The notes: generated by a model from the sequence alone, not told the origin. A DNA stretch of 64,000 bases from an uncultured Bacteroidales bacterium (GCA_902779085.1 CACYZY010000009.1:1-64000); one strand, 5' to 3'; shown: positions 18,240-26,577, counted from the stretch's first letter. Numbers and translations: made by a program.

Positions 18240-19196
18240 ATGGGATTCTTTAAGACATTATTTGGAGGTGGGGTGTCTGACCCTGTAGAAGAGCAGAAGA
18301 AGCAGATCCAAAAAGAGTTTGAGATATTGAAATATGACGGCATACGTGCTCGCCGTATGCATAGGATGGACTATGCCCGCAAGTGCTTTGAAGAGGCAAT
18401 CAAGTTGCAGGATGATTTTGAAACCTATGCACAGCTTGTACAGCTGTTATTTGAGACAGGTGATTTCCAAGCTGCTTTGGAACCTTTGGACCATATGGCA
18501 AAAGCTGAGCCCCATATAGCCGAAACATTCATTTCGCTGGCTACCGTGCATTTCATGTTGGAAAACTATCAGGAAATGGCTGACAATGCTCAATTGGCCA
18601 TTGATAAGGCACCAGACAATGTGCAGGCGTATTATTTGAAAGGTAAAGCAATGCAAGGACTGGCACAAGAAGATGAGGCTGTGAATTTGTTTACCAAAGC
18701 TATTGATTTGCAAAATGATTTTGCAGAGGCTTTGCTGCTTAGAGGACAAATCTACTTACGTCAGGCTAAGTTGACAGAAGCTTTGGCAGATGCCGAAGCG
18801 GAGATTGCCTCGGGCAAAGAGGTGGAAAGCGGTTTGCTATTGCGCGGGTCAGTGAAAGAAGTGGAGAATCAACCTGAAGATGCTGAGGCCGATTATCGTC
18901 AGGTGTTAGAACTCGATCCCTTCAATCAGCAAGCCTATATCTATATTGGTAAACTCTATTTGAAGAAAGAACGCTATGCAGATGCTATTGGTGTCATGGA
19001 CGATGCTATCGAGATGAGTCCTGTTTTTGCCCAAGCCTATGAGGTTAGAGCTGAGGCGAAGAGACTGGCAGGTGATGACGAAGGCGCTGCTAAAGATGCT
19101 ACTGCTGCTGCCAATCTAAAGGCTGCAAGCGAGGTGACCAGTGAGGTAGTTGATCCTGCTGCCAGTATCAAGGAGATAGATATTTTGCATTTATAA
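18240..19196 (+). CDS. Cytoplasmic TPR-repeat protein
   Basis: 318 residues from the chosen ATG. At least six tetratricopeptide repeats are visible, for example RMDYARKCFEEAIKLQ, FQAALEPLDHMAKAEP and DAEADYRQVLELDPFNQQA. There is no signal peptide, so it is cytoplasmic. TPR solenoids bind partner proteins; the partner is unknown. A longer frame begins with a TTG at 18219, but that codon is part of the -7 box TATCTTTG, so the ATG at 18240 (MGFFKTLFGGG) is the real start. Confidence 0.85.
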   Translation: MGFFKTLFGGGVSDPVEEQKKQIQKEFEILKYDGIRARRMHRMDYARKCFEEAIKLQDDFETYAQLVQLLFETGDFQAALEPLDHMAKAEPHIAETFISLATVHFMLENYQEMADNAQLAIDKAPDNVQAYYLKGKAMQGLAQEDEAVNLFTKAIDLQNDFAEALLLRGQIYLRQAKLTEALADAEAEIASGKEVESGLLLRGSVKEVENQPEDAEADYRQVLELDPFNQQAYIYIGKLYLKKERYADAIGVMDDAIEMSPVFAQAYEVRAEAKRLAGDDEGAAKDATAAANLKAASEVTSEVVDPAASIKEIDILHL

Positions 19197-19217
19197 TGAA
19201 ATTTTCCTTATAAATTG

Positions 19218-19247
19218 TTTGCATTTAAAATAATTTGCTTACATTTG
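19218..19247 (+). promoter_or_regulatory. Promoter of the aromatic operon leader
   Basis: TTTG (19218-19221), 18 bases, then TACATTTG (19240-19247). Transcription starts about 20 bases before the leader-peptide ATG at 19275. Confidence 0.75.
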
Positions 19248-19274
19248 CATCCGAAATAAAGAAAAAACTAACAA

Positions 19275-19361
19275 ATGAAGTCACTGTTTTCTTTTGCATA
19301 CTACTTTTATTACTTTTACTTTAGCCATAAAGTAGAGCGGGAGTTTGTATGTGTCAAGTGA
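19275..19361 (+). CDS. Phe/Tyr-rich leader peptide of the aromatic operon
   Basis: 28 residues, beginning MKSLFSFAYYFYYFYFSHK. Twelve consecutive codons (residues 5-16) contain five Phe and five Tyr, the mark of an attenuation leader peptide that reads charged tRNA-Phe and tRNA-Tyr levels. It lies between a clear promoter and an intrinsic terminator, upstream of pheA, an aminotransferase, DAHP synthase and tyrA. The codons for Glu-Arg-Glu near its 3' end overlap the antiterminator sequence GAGCGGGA, which couples ribosome position to RNA folding. Confidence 0.9.
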   Translation: MKSLFSFAYYFYYFYFSHKVEREFVCVK

Positions 19362-19441
19362 CAGTGATGCTTAAGAACCAAGGATGAAAAAGTAAAACAG
19401 ATATGAAGTCCCGCTCCACCCAGTGTGAGGCGGGATTTTTA
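19335..19441 (+). promoter_or_regulatory. Transcription attenuator (antiterminator segment plus terminator)
   Basis: GAGCGGGA (19335-19342, inside the leader peptide) is perfectly complementary to TCCCGCTC (19409-19416). The latter is also the 5' arm of a terminator: TCCCGCT (19409-19415) pairs with GGCGGGA (19429-19435), followed by T6. A ribosome stalled on Phe/Tyr codons would leave the first segment free to form the antiterminator; a ribosome that reaches the stop would cover it and the terminator would form. Confidence 0.85.
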
Positions 19442-19453
19442 TTTACATCAGTT

Positions 19454-20302
19454 ATGAAGAAAATAGCAATACAAGGAGGATATGGGTCTTTTCACGACAT
19501 TGCTGCACATCAATTCTTTGGAGATGAGGAGATAGAGCTTATTTGTTGTGCCACTTTTGAAGATATATTCAAGGCTATCCATCAAGATAGTAATGTCATT
19601 GGCATGCTGGCTATTGAGAATACCATTGCTGGCAGCTTGCTGTACAACAATGAACTGCTTCGTCAGAGTGGGGTACAGATCATTGGTGAGCACAAGTTGC
19701 GTATATCACATAGCTTTGTATGTTTGCCTGATGATGATTGGGACGATATTACGGAAGTAAACTCTCACCCTATAGCCTTGATGCAGTGCCGTGAGTTTCT
19801 TTCCCAGCATCATCAGCTGAAAGTAGTCGAAACTGAAGATACGGCATTGAGTGCAGAGAATATTAAAAAGAACAACTTGCATGGTCATGCAGCTATTTGC
19901 TCGAAGTATGCAGCCGAGATGTATGGCATGAAGGTACTGCAAGAGGGCATTGAAACTAATAAGCACAACTTTACCCGTTTCTTGGTGGTAGCTGATGCTT
20001 GGCAGGTAGATGCTTTGAATCGCACGAAGCCAATGAATCCAAATAAGGCTAACTTGGTGTTTACTTTGCCTCACAAGGAAGGTAGTCTGTCACAAGTACT
20101 GTCCATCTTGTCGTTCTATCAGATTAACTTGACCAAGATCCAGTCACTGCCTATCATAGGGCGTGAGTGGGAATACCAATTCTATATCGATGTGGTATAT
20201 GACAACATGCTGCGTTATAAGCAGTCTATTGCCGCTATTTCCCCATTGACCAAAGAACTTAAAATTTTAGGAGAATATGAAGAAGGAAAATCCAGCATCT
20301 AA
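19454..20302 (+). CDS. pheA: Prephenate dehydratase
   Basis: 282 residues. Converts prephenate to phenylpyruvate, the committed step to phenylalanine. The domain begins at MKKIAIQGGYGSFHD and includes the catalytic Thr-Arg-Phe in NKHNFTRFLVV (about residue 175). A C-terminal ACT domain (NLVFTLPHKEGSLSQVLSIL) probably binds phenylalanine for feedback control; its usual ESRP motif reads QSLPI here. There is no fused chorismate mutase. An in-frame ATG at 19403 lies inside the attenuator terminator and is rejected as a start. The 3' end overlaps the aminotransferase gene by 26 bases. Confidence 0.94.
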   Translation: MKKIAIQGGYGSFHDIAAHQFFGDEEIELICCATFEDIFKAIHQDSNVIGMLAIENTIAGSLLYNNELLRQSGVQIIGEHKLRISHSFVCLPDDDWDDITEVNSHPIALMQCREFLSQHHQLKVVETEDTALSAENIKKNNLHGHAAICSKYAAEMYGMKVLQEGIETNKHNFTRFLVVADAWQVDALNRTKPMNPNKANLVFTLPHKEGSLSQVLSILSFYQINLTKIQSLPIIGREWEYQFYIDVVYDNMLRYKQSIAAISPLTKELKILGEYEEGKSSI

Positions 20303-21461
20303 GATACGCCCAGCAGACAGACTGAGCAGCGTTAGCGAGTACTATTTCTCTCGCAAGTTGAAAGAGGTGGCACAGATGAATGCTGAGGGCAAAGATGTCA
20401 TCAGTTTAGGCATCGGTAGCCCTGACATGCCCCCCTCTGCTGAGACTCTTAACAAGTTGTGCGATGCAGCACAGGATCCTAATGGCCATGGTTATCAGCC
20501 TTATGTGGGTATACCGGAGCTGCGTCAGGCATTTGCACGATGGTACAAGCGTTGGTATAACGTAGATCTTGATGCCAACAAAGAGATACAACCCCTTATT
20601 GGCTCTAAGGAAGGTATCCTACATGTGACATTGGCTTTCGTAAACCTAGGTGAACAGGTGCTGGTGCCTAATCCTGGTTATCCAACCTATACATCGCTGA
20701 GCAAGATATTAGGTGCAGAGGTTATCTATTATGACTTGAAAGAGGATAATGGCTGGATGCCCGATTTCGATGTGTTGGAAAAGATGGATATGAGTCGTGT
20801 AAAACTCATGTGGACCAACTATCCGCACATGCCGACAGGTACCAATGCCACTCCCGAACTTTATGAAAGACTGGTGAAACTGGCAAAGGATAAGGATATC
20901 GTGATTGTGAACGACAACCCCTACAGCTTTATTCTGAACGACCATCCGCAGAGCATCCTCAGTGTACCAGGTGCCAAAGAATGCTGCATTGAGTTCAACT
21001 CAATGAGTAAGAGCCACAACATGCCGGGATGGCGTGTGGGTATGTTGGCATCTAATGCTGATTTCGTTCAGTGGATACTGAAGGTGAAGAGTAATATTGA
21101 CAGTGGCATGTTCCGTGCCGTTCAGCTGGCGGCTGCTACTGCCCTTGATGCTGAAGCTGATTGGTATGAGGGCAACAATCGCAACTATCGCAACCGTCGC
21201 GCTCTGGCAGGTGCCATCATGCACGAACTGGGTTGCACCTACGACGACCAGCAGGTGGGCATGTTCCTTTGGGGCAAGATACCTGACAGCTATGCTGATG
21301 TAGAACAGCTCACAGAGAGGGTGCTTCATGAGGCAAGGGTGTTCATCACCCCTGGCTTCATTTTTGGCAGCAATGGTAGCCGTTACATTCGCATCTCCCT
21401 CTGCTGCAAGGACAGCAAACTGGCTGAAGCATTAGAAAGAATAAAAAAACTAAACAAATAA
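20277..21461 (+). CDS. Class I/II aminotransferase, probably aromatic
   Basis: 394 residues, fold-type I PLP enzyme. Motifs: LGIGSPDMPPS at the N-terminus, NPGYPTY, NYPHMPTGTNAT, VNDNPYSFI and the PLP lysine in NSMSKSHNMPGWRVGML (about residue 244). By position between pheA and the DAHP synthase it most likely transaminates phenylpyruvate and 4-hydroxyphenylpyruvate, or prephenate, but specificity is inferred from context only. The start overlaps the pheA end, so translation is coupled. Confidence 0.87.
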   Translation: MKKENPASKIRPADRLSSVSEYYFSRKLKEVAQMNAEGKDVISLGIGSPDMPPSAETLNKLCDAAQDPNGHGYQPYVGIPELRQAFARWYKRWYNVDLDANKEIQPLIGSKEGILHVTLAFVNLGEQVLVPNPGYPTYTSLSKILGAEVIYYDLKEDNGWMPDFDVLEKMDMSRVKLMWTNYPHMPTGTNATPELYERLVKLAKDKDIVIVNDNPYSFILNDHPQSILSVPGAKECCIEFNSMSKSHNMPGWRVGMLASNADFVQWILKVKSNIDSGMFRAVQLAAATALDAEADWYEGNNRNYRNRRALAGAIMHELGCTYDDQQVGMFLWGKIPDSYADVEQLTERVLHEARVFITPGFIFGSNGSRYIRISLCCKDSKLAEALERIKKLNK

Positions 21462-21465
21462 AAAT

Positions 21466-22533
21466 ATGGAACTCGACTTATTACCCATTGAGTTAGCGGG
21501 TGTAAAAAAAGAACGCCCCGTTGTGATAGCAGGCCCATGTAGTGCCGAAACCGAAGAGCAAGTAATGAACACTGCCCATGCATTGGCCAATAACGGCATC
21601 AAGATATTCCGTGCAGGGGTTTGGAAACCACGTACCAAACCGGGTGGCTTTGAGGGCAATGGCGAGAAGGCTTTGCCTTGGATGCAGCGAGTGAAACAAG
21701 AAACGGGCATGTATGTCACTACAGAAGTGGCGAATGCTGAGCATGTGGAACTGGCTTTGAAATATGGCATCGATATCCTCTGGATAGGCGCCCGTACCAC
21801 TGCCAGCCCTTTCGCTATGCAAGAGATAGCCGATGCCCTGCAAGGTGTCGATATCCCCGTGCTGGTGAAAAACCCAGTCAACCCTGACATTGAGTTGTGG
21901 ATTGGTGGCTTAGAACGCCTCAACCAGGCTGGTATTAGGCGTTTGGCAGCCATACACCGTGGTTTCAGCAGCAGTGACAAGAAGATATACCGCAACGTTC
22001 CTCAGTGGCACATACCTATCGAGTTGCGCCGTCGTGTCCCAACCCTGCCTTTGTTCTGTGATCCCAGTCATATAGGTGGCAAACGTGAGTTGGTAGCTCC
22101 TTTGTGCCAGCAGGCCATGGACTTGGGTATGGACGGACTCATCATCGAGAGTCATTGCACTCCTGATATGGCATGGAGCGATGCTGCCCAGCAAGTCACT
22201 CCCGATATCCTGGACTACATCCTCAACCTGCTGGTCATCCGTAAAGAGACATATACCACAGAGAATCTGACAGAACTGCGTAAGCAGATTGATGAATGCG
22301 ACGATAACCTTATCCAGGAACTGTCTAAGCGTATGCGAGTGGCGCGTGAGATTGGTGTATTCAAGAAAGAGCATAACATGACCGTCCTGCAAACCGGCCG
22401 TTATAGTGAAATCCTCGACAAGCGAGGCTCACAGGGCGCTCTTTGTGGCATCAGCCCTATGTGTGTGCGCAAGATATTTGAGGCCATTCATGAAGAGAGT
22501 GTGCGTCAGCAGTTGGAAATCCTAAATATGTAA
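21466..22533 (+). CDS. DAHP synthase fused to C-terminal chorismate mutase
   Basis: 355 residues in two domains. Residues 1-255 are a type I-beta DAHP synthase (GPCSAETEEQV, GVWKPRTKPGGFEG, KNPVNPDIELW, CDPSHIGGKRELV), which condenses PEP and erythrose-4-phosphate. Residues 265-355 are an AroQ-type chorismate mutase (LTELRKQIDECDDNLI, KRMRVAREIGVFKK). This C-terminal fusion order is known from Porphyromonas gingivalis, where the mutase domain also gives prephenate-dependent allostery. It thus supplies both the first shikimate step and prephenate for its operon neighbours. Confidence 0.94.
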   Translation: MELDLLPIELAGVKKERPVVIAGPCSAETEEQVMNTAHALANNGIKIFRAGVWKPRTKPGGFEGNGEKALPWMQRVKQETGMYVTTEVANAEHVELALKYGIDILWIGARTTASPFAMQEIADALQGVDIPVLVKNPVNPDIELWIGGLERLNQAGIRRLAAIHRGFSSSDKKIYRNVPQWHIPIELRRRVPTLPLFCDPSHIGGKRELVAPLCQQAMDLGMDGLIIESHCTPDMAWSDAAQQVTPDILDYILNLLVIRKETYTTENLTELRKQIDECDDNLIQELSKRMRVAREIGVFKKEHNMTVLQTGRYSEILDKRGSQGALCGISPMCVRKIFEAIHEESVRQQLEILNM

Positions 22534-22536
22534 ACT

Positions 22537-23313
22537 ATGAGAATTTTGATACTTGGTGCCGGCAAGATGGGCACCTTCTTGACCGATGTGCTGAGTTTCC
22601 AGCACGAGACAGCAGTGTTCGATACCGACCCTCAGAAACTAAGGTTCGTATATCACACTTATCGTTTCACCACGCTCGACGAGATTCGCCAGTTCAATCC
22701 CGAACTGGTGATCAATGCTGTCACCCTGAAATATACTATCGATGCCTTCAATACGGTGCTGCCAGCCTTGTCGAAAGACTGCATCCTCAGCGACATTGCC
22801 TCAGTCAAGACGGGCTTGAAAGAGTATTACGAACAGTGTGGCTTCCGCTATGTATCCACACACCCGATGTTTGGCCCTACTTTCGCCTCTCTGGGCAACC
22901 TCAGTCAGGAGAATGCCATCATCATCAAGGAGGGTGACCACCTGGGACGCATCTTTTTCAAAGACCTCTACCAGAGCCTGCACCTCAATATCTTTGAATA
23001 TACTTTCGATGAGCATGACGAGACGGTAGCTTACTCATTAAGTATCCCCTTCGTCTCCACCTTTGTCTTCTCTGCCGTCATGAAGCACCAGGATGCCCCT
23101 GGTACCACCTTCAAGAAGCACATGGCGATTGCACAAGGTGTATTGAACGAAGACGACTACCTCTTGCAGGAAATCCTCTTCAATCCGCTCACCATGCCTC
23201 AGGTGGAGAACATCCGTCGAGAGCTGAAAGAGCTATTGCAAATCCTGAATGACAAAAATGCAGACGGCTTCAAGCGCTACCTCACCAAGATTCGTGGAAA
23301 TGTGCTGAAATAA
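22537..23313 (+). CDS. tyrA: Prephenate dehydrogenase
   Basis: 258 residues. NAD(P)-dependent conversion of prephenate to 4-hydroxyphenylpyruvate for tyrosine. The Rossmann motif is ILILGAGKMGTFL, then SDIASVKTGL and STHPMFGPTFAS, typical of the TyrA family. The C-terminal helical dimerisation domain follows. It lacks a fused chorismate mutase or ACT domain, which fits with the mutase being carried by the preceding gene (3 bases upstream). Confidence 0.93.
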   Translation: MRILILGAGKMGTFLTDVLSFQHETAVFDTDPQKLRFVYHTYRFTTLDEIRQFNPELVINAVTLKYTIDAFNTVLPALSKDCILSDIASVKTGLKEYYEQCGFRYVSTHPMFGPTFASLGNLSQENAIIIKEGDHLGRIFFKDLYQSLHLNIFEYTFDEHDETVAYSLSIPFVSTFVFSAVMKHQDAPGTTFKKHMAIAQGVLNEDDYLLQEILFNPLTMPQVENIRRELKELLQILNDKNADGFKRYLTKIRGNVLK

Positions 23314-23325
23314 CCTTGTAAGGCG

Positions 23326-23958
23326 ATGAAAAAAGGGATATTGTTATTACTCCTTTGCTTAATGGCAGGGCTCTCTGCTTTTGGTCAGCAGACCTTTACA
23401 GCAGAAGAGGCCCGCCGTCTGTTTGATGAGAAATACCAGCTGGTGTTTGGCGACGAAGGCTGTATGCTACATTATGCCGTCAATATCATAGGCATCTACA
23501 AGACCGAAGGCACCATCTGGTATAAGCAGGGCAAGAGCAAGTTCATCGATGATAAATACATCGCCTGGAACGACGGCACCACTTACACCCGCGTCGAGCG
23601 AAACAAGAGAAAGGGAGATATCTATAGTATGAATGATGACGGTCGAGACAAATATGCCTCCAAGTTTACCTTCGAGCCCGACAACTATACCTATTCTGCC
23701 ACGGAAGATAAGGAACACATAGTCATTACCTTAAAAGCTAAGAAAGGAGTGAAAGGCATCAAGGAAGGTAAATGCCATATCAATAAGCAGACTGGCTATC
23801 CGGAGAGTCTCCGCATCAAGGTCTTTATCTTCTCCACTACCATCAAGATTTCCAATTTCCAACCAGGCAACATTTCTGATGATACCTTCATCTTCCCAGA
23901 ACAGCTATATGCTGACTATACTTTCACTAATCATAGGGTAAATGAAACCGGGAAATAG
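23326..23958 (+). CDS. Exported LolA-like protein
   Basis: 210 residues. A cleavable signal peptide (LLLLCLMAGLSAFGQQ) exports it to the periplasm. The body is beta-rich, with alternating short strands (GTIWYKQGKSKFIDD, HIVITLKAKKG, PESLRIKVF) that resemble the LolA/LolB lipoprotein-carrier fold common in Bacteroidales. This is a fold-level guess. It starts 12 bases after tyrA and may be transcribed with the aromatic operon by read-through, without a clear functional link. Confidence 0.6.
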   Translation: MKKGILLLLLCLMAGLSAFGQQTFTAEEARRLFDEKYQLVFGDEGCMLHYAVNIIGIYKTEGTIWYKQGKSKFIDDKYIAWNDGTTYTRVERNKRKGDIYSMNDDGRDKYASKFTFEPDNYTYSATEDKEHIVITLKAKKGVKGIKEGKCHINKQTGYPESLRIKVFIFSTTIKISNFQPGNISDDTFIFPEQLYADYTFTNHRVNETGK

Positions 23959-24005
23959 TAAAGTATAGTATAGCTTCCATTTATTCATAATCCCTTTTCT
24001 CCTTT

Positions 24006-24037
24006 ATTGCATATTTGCAAATAACGGCTTATATTTG
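24006..24037 (+). promoter_or_regulatory. Regulator promoter with palindromic spacer (copy 1)
   Basis: ATTG (24006-24009), 20 bases, then TATATTTG (24030-24037). The spacer holds the perfect palindrome ATTTGCAAAT followed by AACGGCT. Seventeen of 20 spacer bases are identical to the promoter at 53096-53127, which drives a homologous regulator, pointing to a shared operator. Confidence 0.75.
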
Positions 24038-24048
24038 CAGCGATAACT

Positions 24049-25794
24049 ATGATGAGAGTCATGAAGAAGTATTTATGCCTTTTTATACTATTGATGGTTG
24101 TTGCTTGCCAGCATCACTACCAGTATCCCCCTATCTTGCAGGAGGCCGATAGCTTGTGTATTGTCCAGCCTGATAGTGCTGTGTCATTGCTGCGTTCCAT
24201 TGCTGCTGATATTGAGCTGACCGACGAGTATGTGCAAAAACGCTATCATTTGCTTACCATCAAGGCGAATGACAAGGCATACATCACCCATTCCTCCGAC
24301 AGCCTCATCCTATCGCTGGTGGATTATTATGAGCAAGGGGGTGATAAGGACTTCTTGGGTGAGGCGTATTACTATGCAGGTAGTACCTATCGTGACTTAG
24401 GTGATGCACCCCGTGCCCTGGACTACTATCAGAAAGCCCTTGATGCTATGCCTGGTGATGAAAATTTGAAGGTAAAAAGCAAGGTCTATTCGCAAATGGG
24501 TAATCTGTTTAGAAAACAGAATTTGTATAACCAAGCAATAAAATCATTCCGGCAATCATATCAATGTGACATTAAGCTTAATGATACAATAGGACAAATC
24601 TATAAGCTTCGTGATATAGGCTTTGCATATCGAGGTTTGAACAAACCAGACAGTACATTGTATTTGTTAAACCAAGCCCATGAGTTAGCACAATCTATTA
24701 ATAATGAAGTGATGGATAATCGTATTACTTCCCAGTTGGCAAGCTTATATATCCGATTAGGGGATTTGGAAAAGGCCAAAGCATACATCCAACCATCTTT
24801 AGATAACCAAGACAGGGTTAATCTGAGTAGTGTCTATTCTATTGCTGCTAATATTTACTATTTATTAGGTCAGTATGATTCAACAGCCTATCTCTGCAAT
24901 GAGTTATTGAAGTTCGGTACTATATATGCCAAAAGTGAGTCTTATGATAGATTGGCAAATATTGCTCTTAAGCAATGGAAAGACCCTGTTAAAGCCTTAG
25001 CATATACAGAACAGTTAATAATATTGCAAGATTCTATTAATCGAATTACAGCTTCTGAGTCTGTAGCGCAAATGAATTCTCTTTACAACTATCAAATACG
25101 AGAAAAAGAGAACCATGAGCTTGTAGTAAAAAACAATCGTTCCCATGTATTATTACTATTGCTTACTATTTTTGTTTTAGTGGTGGTTTTATTATGCGCA
25201 TACTTCATACTACAACATAGAAACAGACGGATTAGGGCTGAATTATTTATTGAACGGCTAAAACAGGTACAGGAGAAAGTGTATAGGGAGAGTGCTGACA
25301 TGCTGGCCGAGAACAATAAAAAGATTGCTTCACTTGAACATGAACTAGAACAGATGCGTTTGGAAGGAACCACGGATAATCGGAAAGAAACCATTAAAAG
25401 AATTTTGGAAAACGAGAATGAGAATCTAGAAATGAAACTTCATATTAAGGAGAGTGCTGATATGTTTATGCACACCTCTTTGCTTCGAAAAAAACTACGT
25501 GAGAGAGCCAAGGTAGTTGATGAGATACGCGACGAAGAATGGAAAGACATTGAATCATTTCTCAACACCAATTATCCAGAGTTCCTAAGTAGATTACAGA
25601 CTGTTGGAGATTTGAATAAGTCTGAATACAGGACATGCTTATTGTTAAAATGCCAGTTGTCGCCTTCTGAGATAGCTGCTTTGCTGAATCTAACTTCAGG
25701 TGGTGTGGCTAATATACGCCGCAGGCTGTCACAGAGTATCCTTCACCAGTCGAAGAATCCATCAGATTGGGATCAGTTTATTCATTCATTGTAA
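24049..25794 (+). CDS. Membrane TPR protein with C-terminal HTH (RiPP-locus regulator)
   Basis: 581 residues. A lipoprotein-like N-terminus (LLMVVACQ) is followed by about seven TPR repeats (residues 100-320), a membrane helix (VLLLLLTIFVLVVVLLCAYF, about 370-390), a coiled coil (about 400-470) and a C-terminal helix-turn-helix (LLLKCQLSPSEIAALLNLTSG), similar to LuxR-type recognition helices. This architecture is known in Bacteroidota as a one-piece sensor-regulator, with periplasmic TPRs and a cytoplasmic DNA-binding end. It precedes a DUF3244 gene and a RiPP cluster and likely controls them. An ATG at 24061 (MKKYLCLF) gives a more normal signal peptide and may be the true start. Confidence 0.8.
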   Translation: MMRVMKKYLCLFILLMVVACQHHYQYPPILQEADSLCIVQPDSAVSLLRSIAADIELTDEYVQKRYHLLTIKANDKAYITHSSDSLILSLVDYYEQGGDKDFLGEAYYYAGSTYRDLGDAPRALDYYQKALDAMPGDENLKVKSKVYSQMGNLFRKQNLYNQAIKSFRQSYQCDIKLNDTIGQIYKLRDIGFAYRGLNKPDSTLYLLNQAHELAQSINNEVMDNRITSQLASLYIRLGDLEKAKAYIQPSLDNQDRVNLSSVYSIAANIYYLLGQYDSTAYLCNELLKFGTIYAKSESYDRLANIALKQWKDPVKALAYTEQLIILQDSINRITASESVAQMNSLYNYQIREKENHELVVKNNRSHVLLLLLTIFVLVVVLLCAYFILQHRNRRIRAELFIERLKQVQEKVYRESADMLAENNKKIASLEHELEQMRLEGTTDNRKETIKRILENENENLEMKLHIKESADMFMHTSLLRKKLRERAKVVDEIRDEEWKDIESFLNTNYPEFLSRLQTVGDLNKSEYRTCLLLKCQLSPSEIAALLNLTSGGVANIRRRLSQSILHQSKNPSDWDQFIHSL

Positions 25795-25849
25795 GCCTTT
25801 TTGCTAAATAAACGTAGAAAAATGCTCCATCTATTCTTTGTTCAATTTT

Positions 25850-25866
25850 TTAACACACCTTGTTAA
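25850..25866 (+). promoter_or_regulatory. Inverted repeat upstream of the RiPP locus, possible operator
   Basis: TTAACA and TGTTAA flank a 5-base spacer (CACCT), 23 bases before a -7-like sequence (TTTATTTG at 25889-25896). It sits between the regulator gene and the DUF3244 gene and could be its binding site. The symmetry is short and could be chance. Confidence 0.35.
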
Positions 25867-25923
25867 ATAGTTAGTGACCAACAATCCTTTTATTTGCAAC
25901 GATGTTTTTAATTTTGTTGTATT

Positions 25924-26274
25924 ATGAAAGGATTATTAATTGCTATTAGTTTTCTATTTACATCTGCATTTTGTATAGCAGATGATATTCCAATGAGGGG
26001 TGATCCGCCAGAGTCTCATTCTGGCAATGATGATCGTGGTCAAGTGTTGCTCCCTACTGTAGACTATACTAGCGGTGTAGTTACCATTTTTGTGCCATGT
26101 CAAATAGAAGATATGGCAGTGATCATCAGGGGTATTCAGGGGGAAGTTCTTTACTCCACCGTTATTCCTGCTATTCTCGAGCAGCATTCCATTGTCCTTT
26201 CCGACTATGTAGATGCTAATAAGTTTTCTATTCAAATTGCCTATTGTGACATACACCTGATTGGCTGGTTTTAA
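25924..26274 (+). CDS. DUF3244-type small secreted protein
   Basis: 116 residues. A signal peptide (LLIAISFLFTSAFC) exports it. The mature part is a short beta-sandwich-like domain: VTIFVPCQIEDMAVIIRG, then GEVLYSTVIPA, then LSDYVDANKFSIQIA. This fits the DUF3244 pattern often found in Bacteroidales right after TPR-HTH regulators. The function is unknown. A second member lies after the second regulator at 54807-55184. A regulatory signal peptide or surface marker role is possible but not shown. Confidence 0.7.
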   Translation: MKGLLIAISFLFTSAFCIADDIPMRGDPPESHSGNDDRGQVLLPTVDYTSGVVTIFVPCQIEDMAVIIRGIQGEVLYSTVIPAILEQHSIVLSDYVDANKFSIQIAYCDIHLIGWF

Positions 26275-26347
26275 GAAAACTATCGGTTAAACTCCCAGCC
26301 GATTGTATGATAATGAGGGAGAATATTATGTGTTAAAAATTTCTATT

Positions 26348-26518
26348 ATGAATCAATGTATAAACTTTAGTAAAATGTATGATTTTGTACTCACTGATGA
26401 TGAAATCCTAATGACAAGAGGAGGAACAGACTATTCAACTGGTAATTTTTGCGGTTCTAATTGCGGGAATAGTTGTGGCAATATTTGTGGCATTACCTGC
26501 CAAGGAACTATTCCATAA
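26348..26518 (+). CDS. RiPP precursor peptide with Gly-Gly leader and CXXX repeats
   Basis: 56 residues. The leader part ends FVLTDDEILMTRGG (Gly-Gly at 25-26), matching the double-glycine leaders of the GG-Bacteroidales natural-product precursors. The 30-residue core has Cys at 35, 39, 43, 47 and 51, each followed by Gly four times out of five (CGSN, CGNS, CGNI, CGIT, CQGT), plus several Ser/Thr. Next to it are a radical SAM maturase, a C39-peptidase exporter and glycosyltransferases. A longer frame from a TTG at 26303 adds 15 residues without leader character and is rejected. Confidence 0.85.
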   Translation: MNQCINFSKMYDFVLTDDEILMTRGGTDYSTGNFCGSNCGNSCGNICGITCQGTIP

Positions 26519-26533
26519 TCTATTTGAATTCAT

Positions 26534-26564
26534 TGGCAATCCTCATCGAATGTGAGGATTGCCA
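26534..26564 (+). terminator. Strong stem-loop between precursor and maturase genes
   Basis: TGGCAATCCTCA and TGAGGATTGCCA form a perfect 12-bp stem with a 7-base loop, followed by a weak U-rich stretch (TAATTTTAAC). It is best read as a partial terminator or a 3'-end stabiliser that gives more precursor than maturase mRNA. Confidence 0.7.
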
Positions 26565-26577
26565 TAATTTTAACGAC

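Noticed and set aside
19403-19453. Upstream ATG for pheA
   Set aside because: It lies within the attenuator terminator, and the 17 extra residues precede the conserved family start.
26303-26347. TTG start giving a longer RiPP precursor
   Set aside because: The added residues show no leader pattern; the ATG at 26348 gives a standard Gly-Gly leader length.
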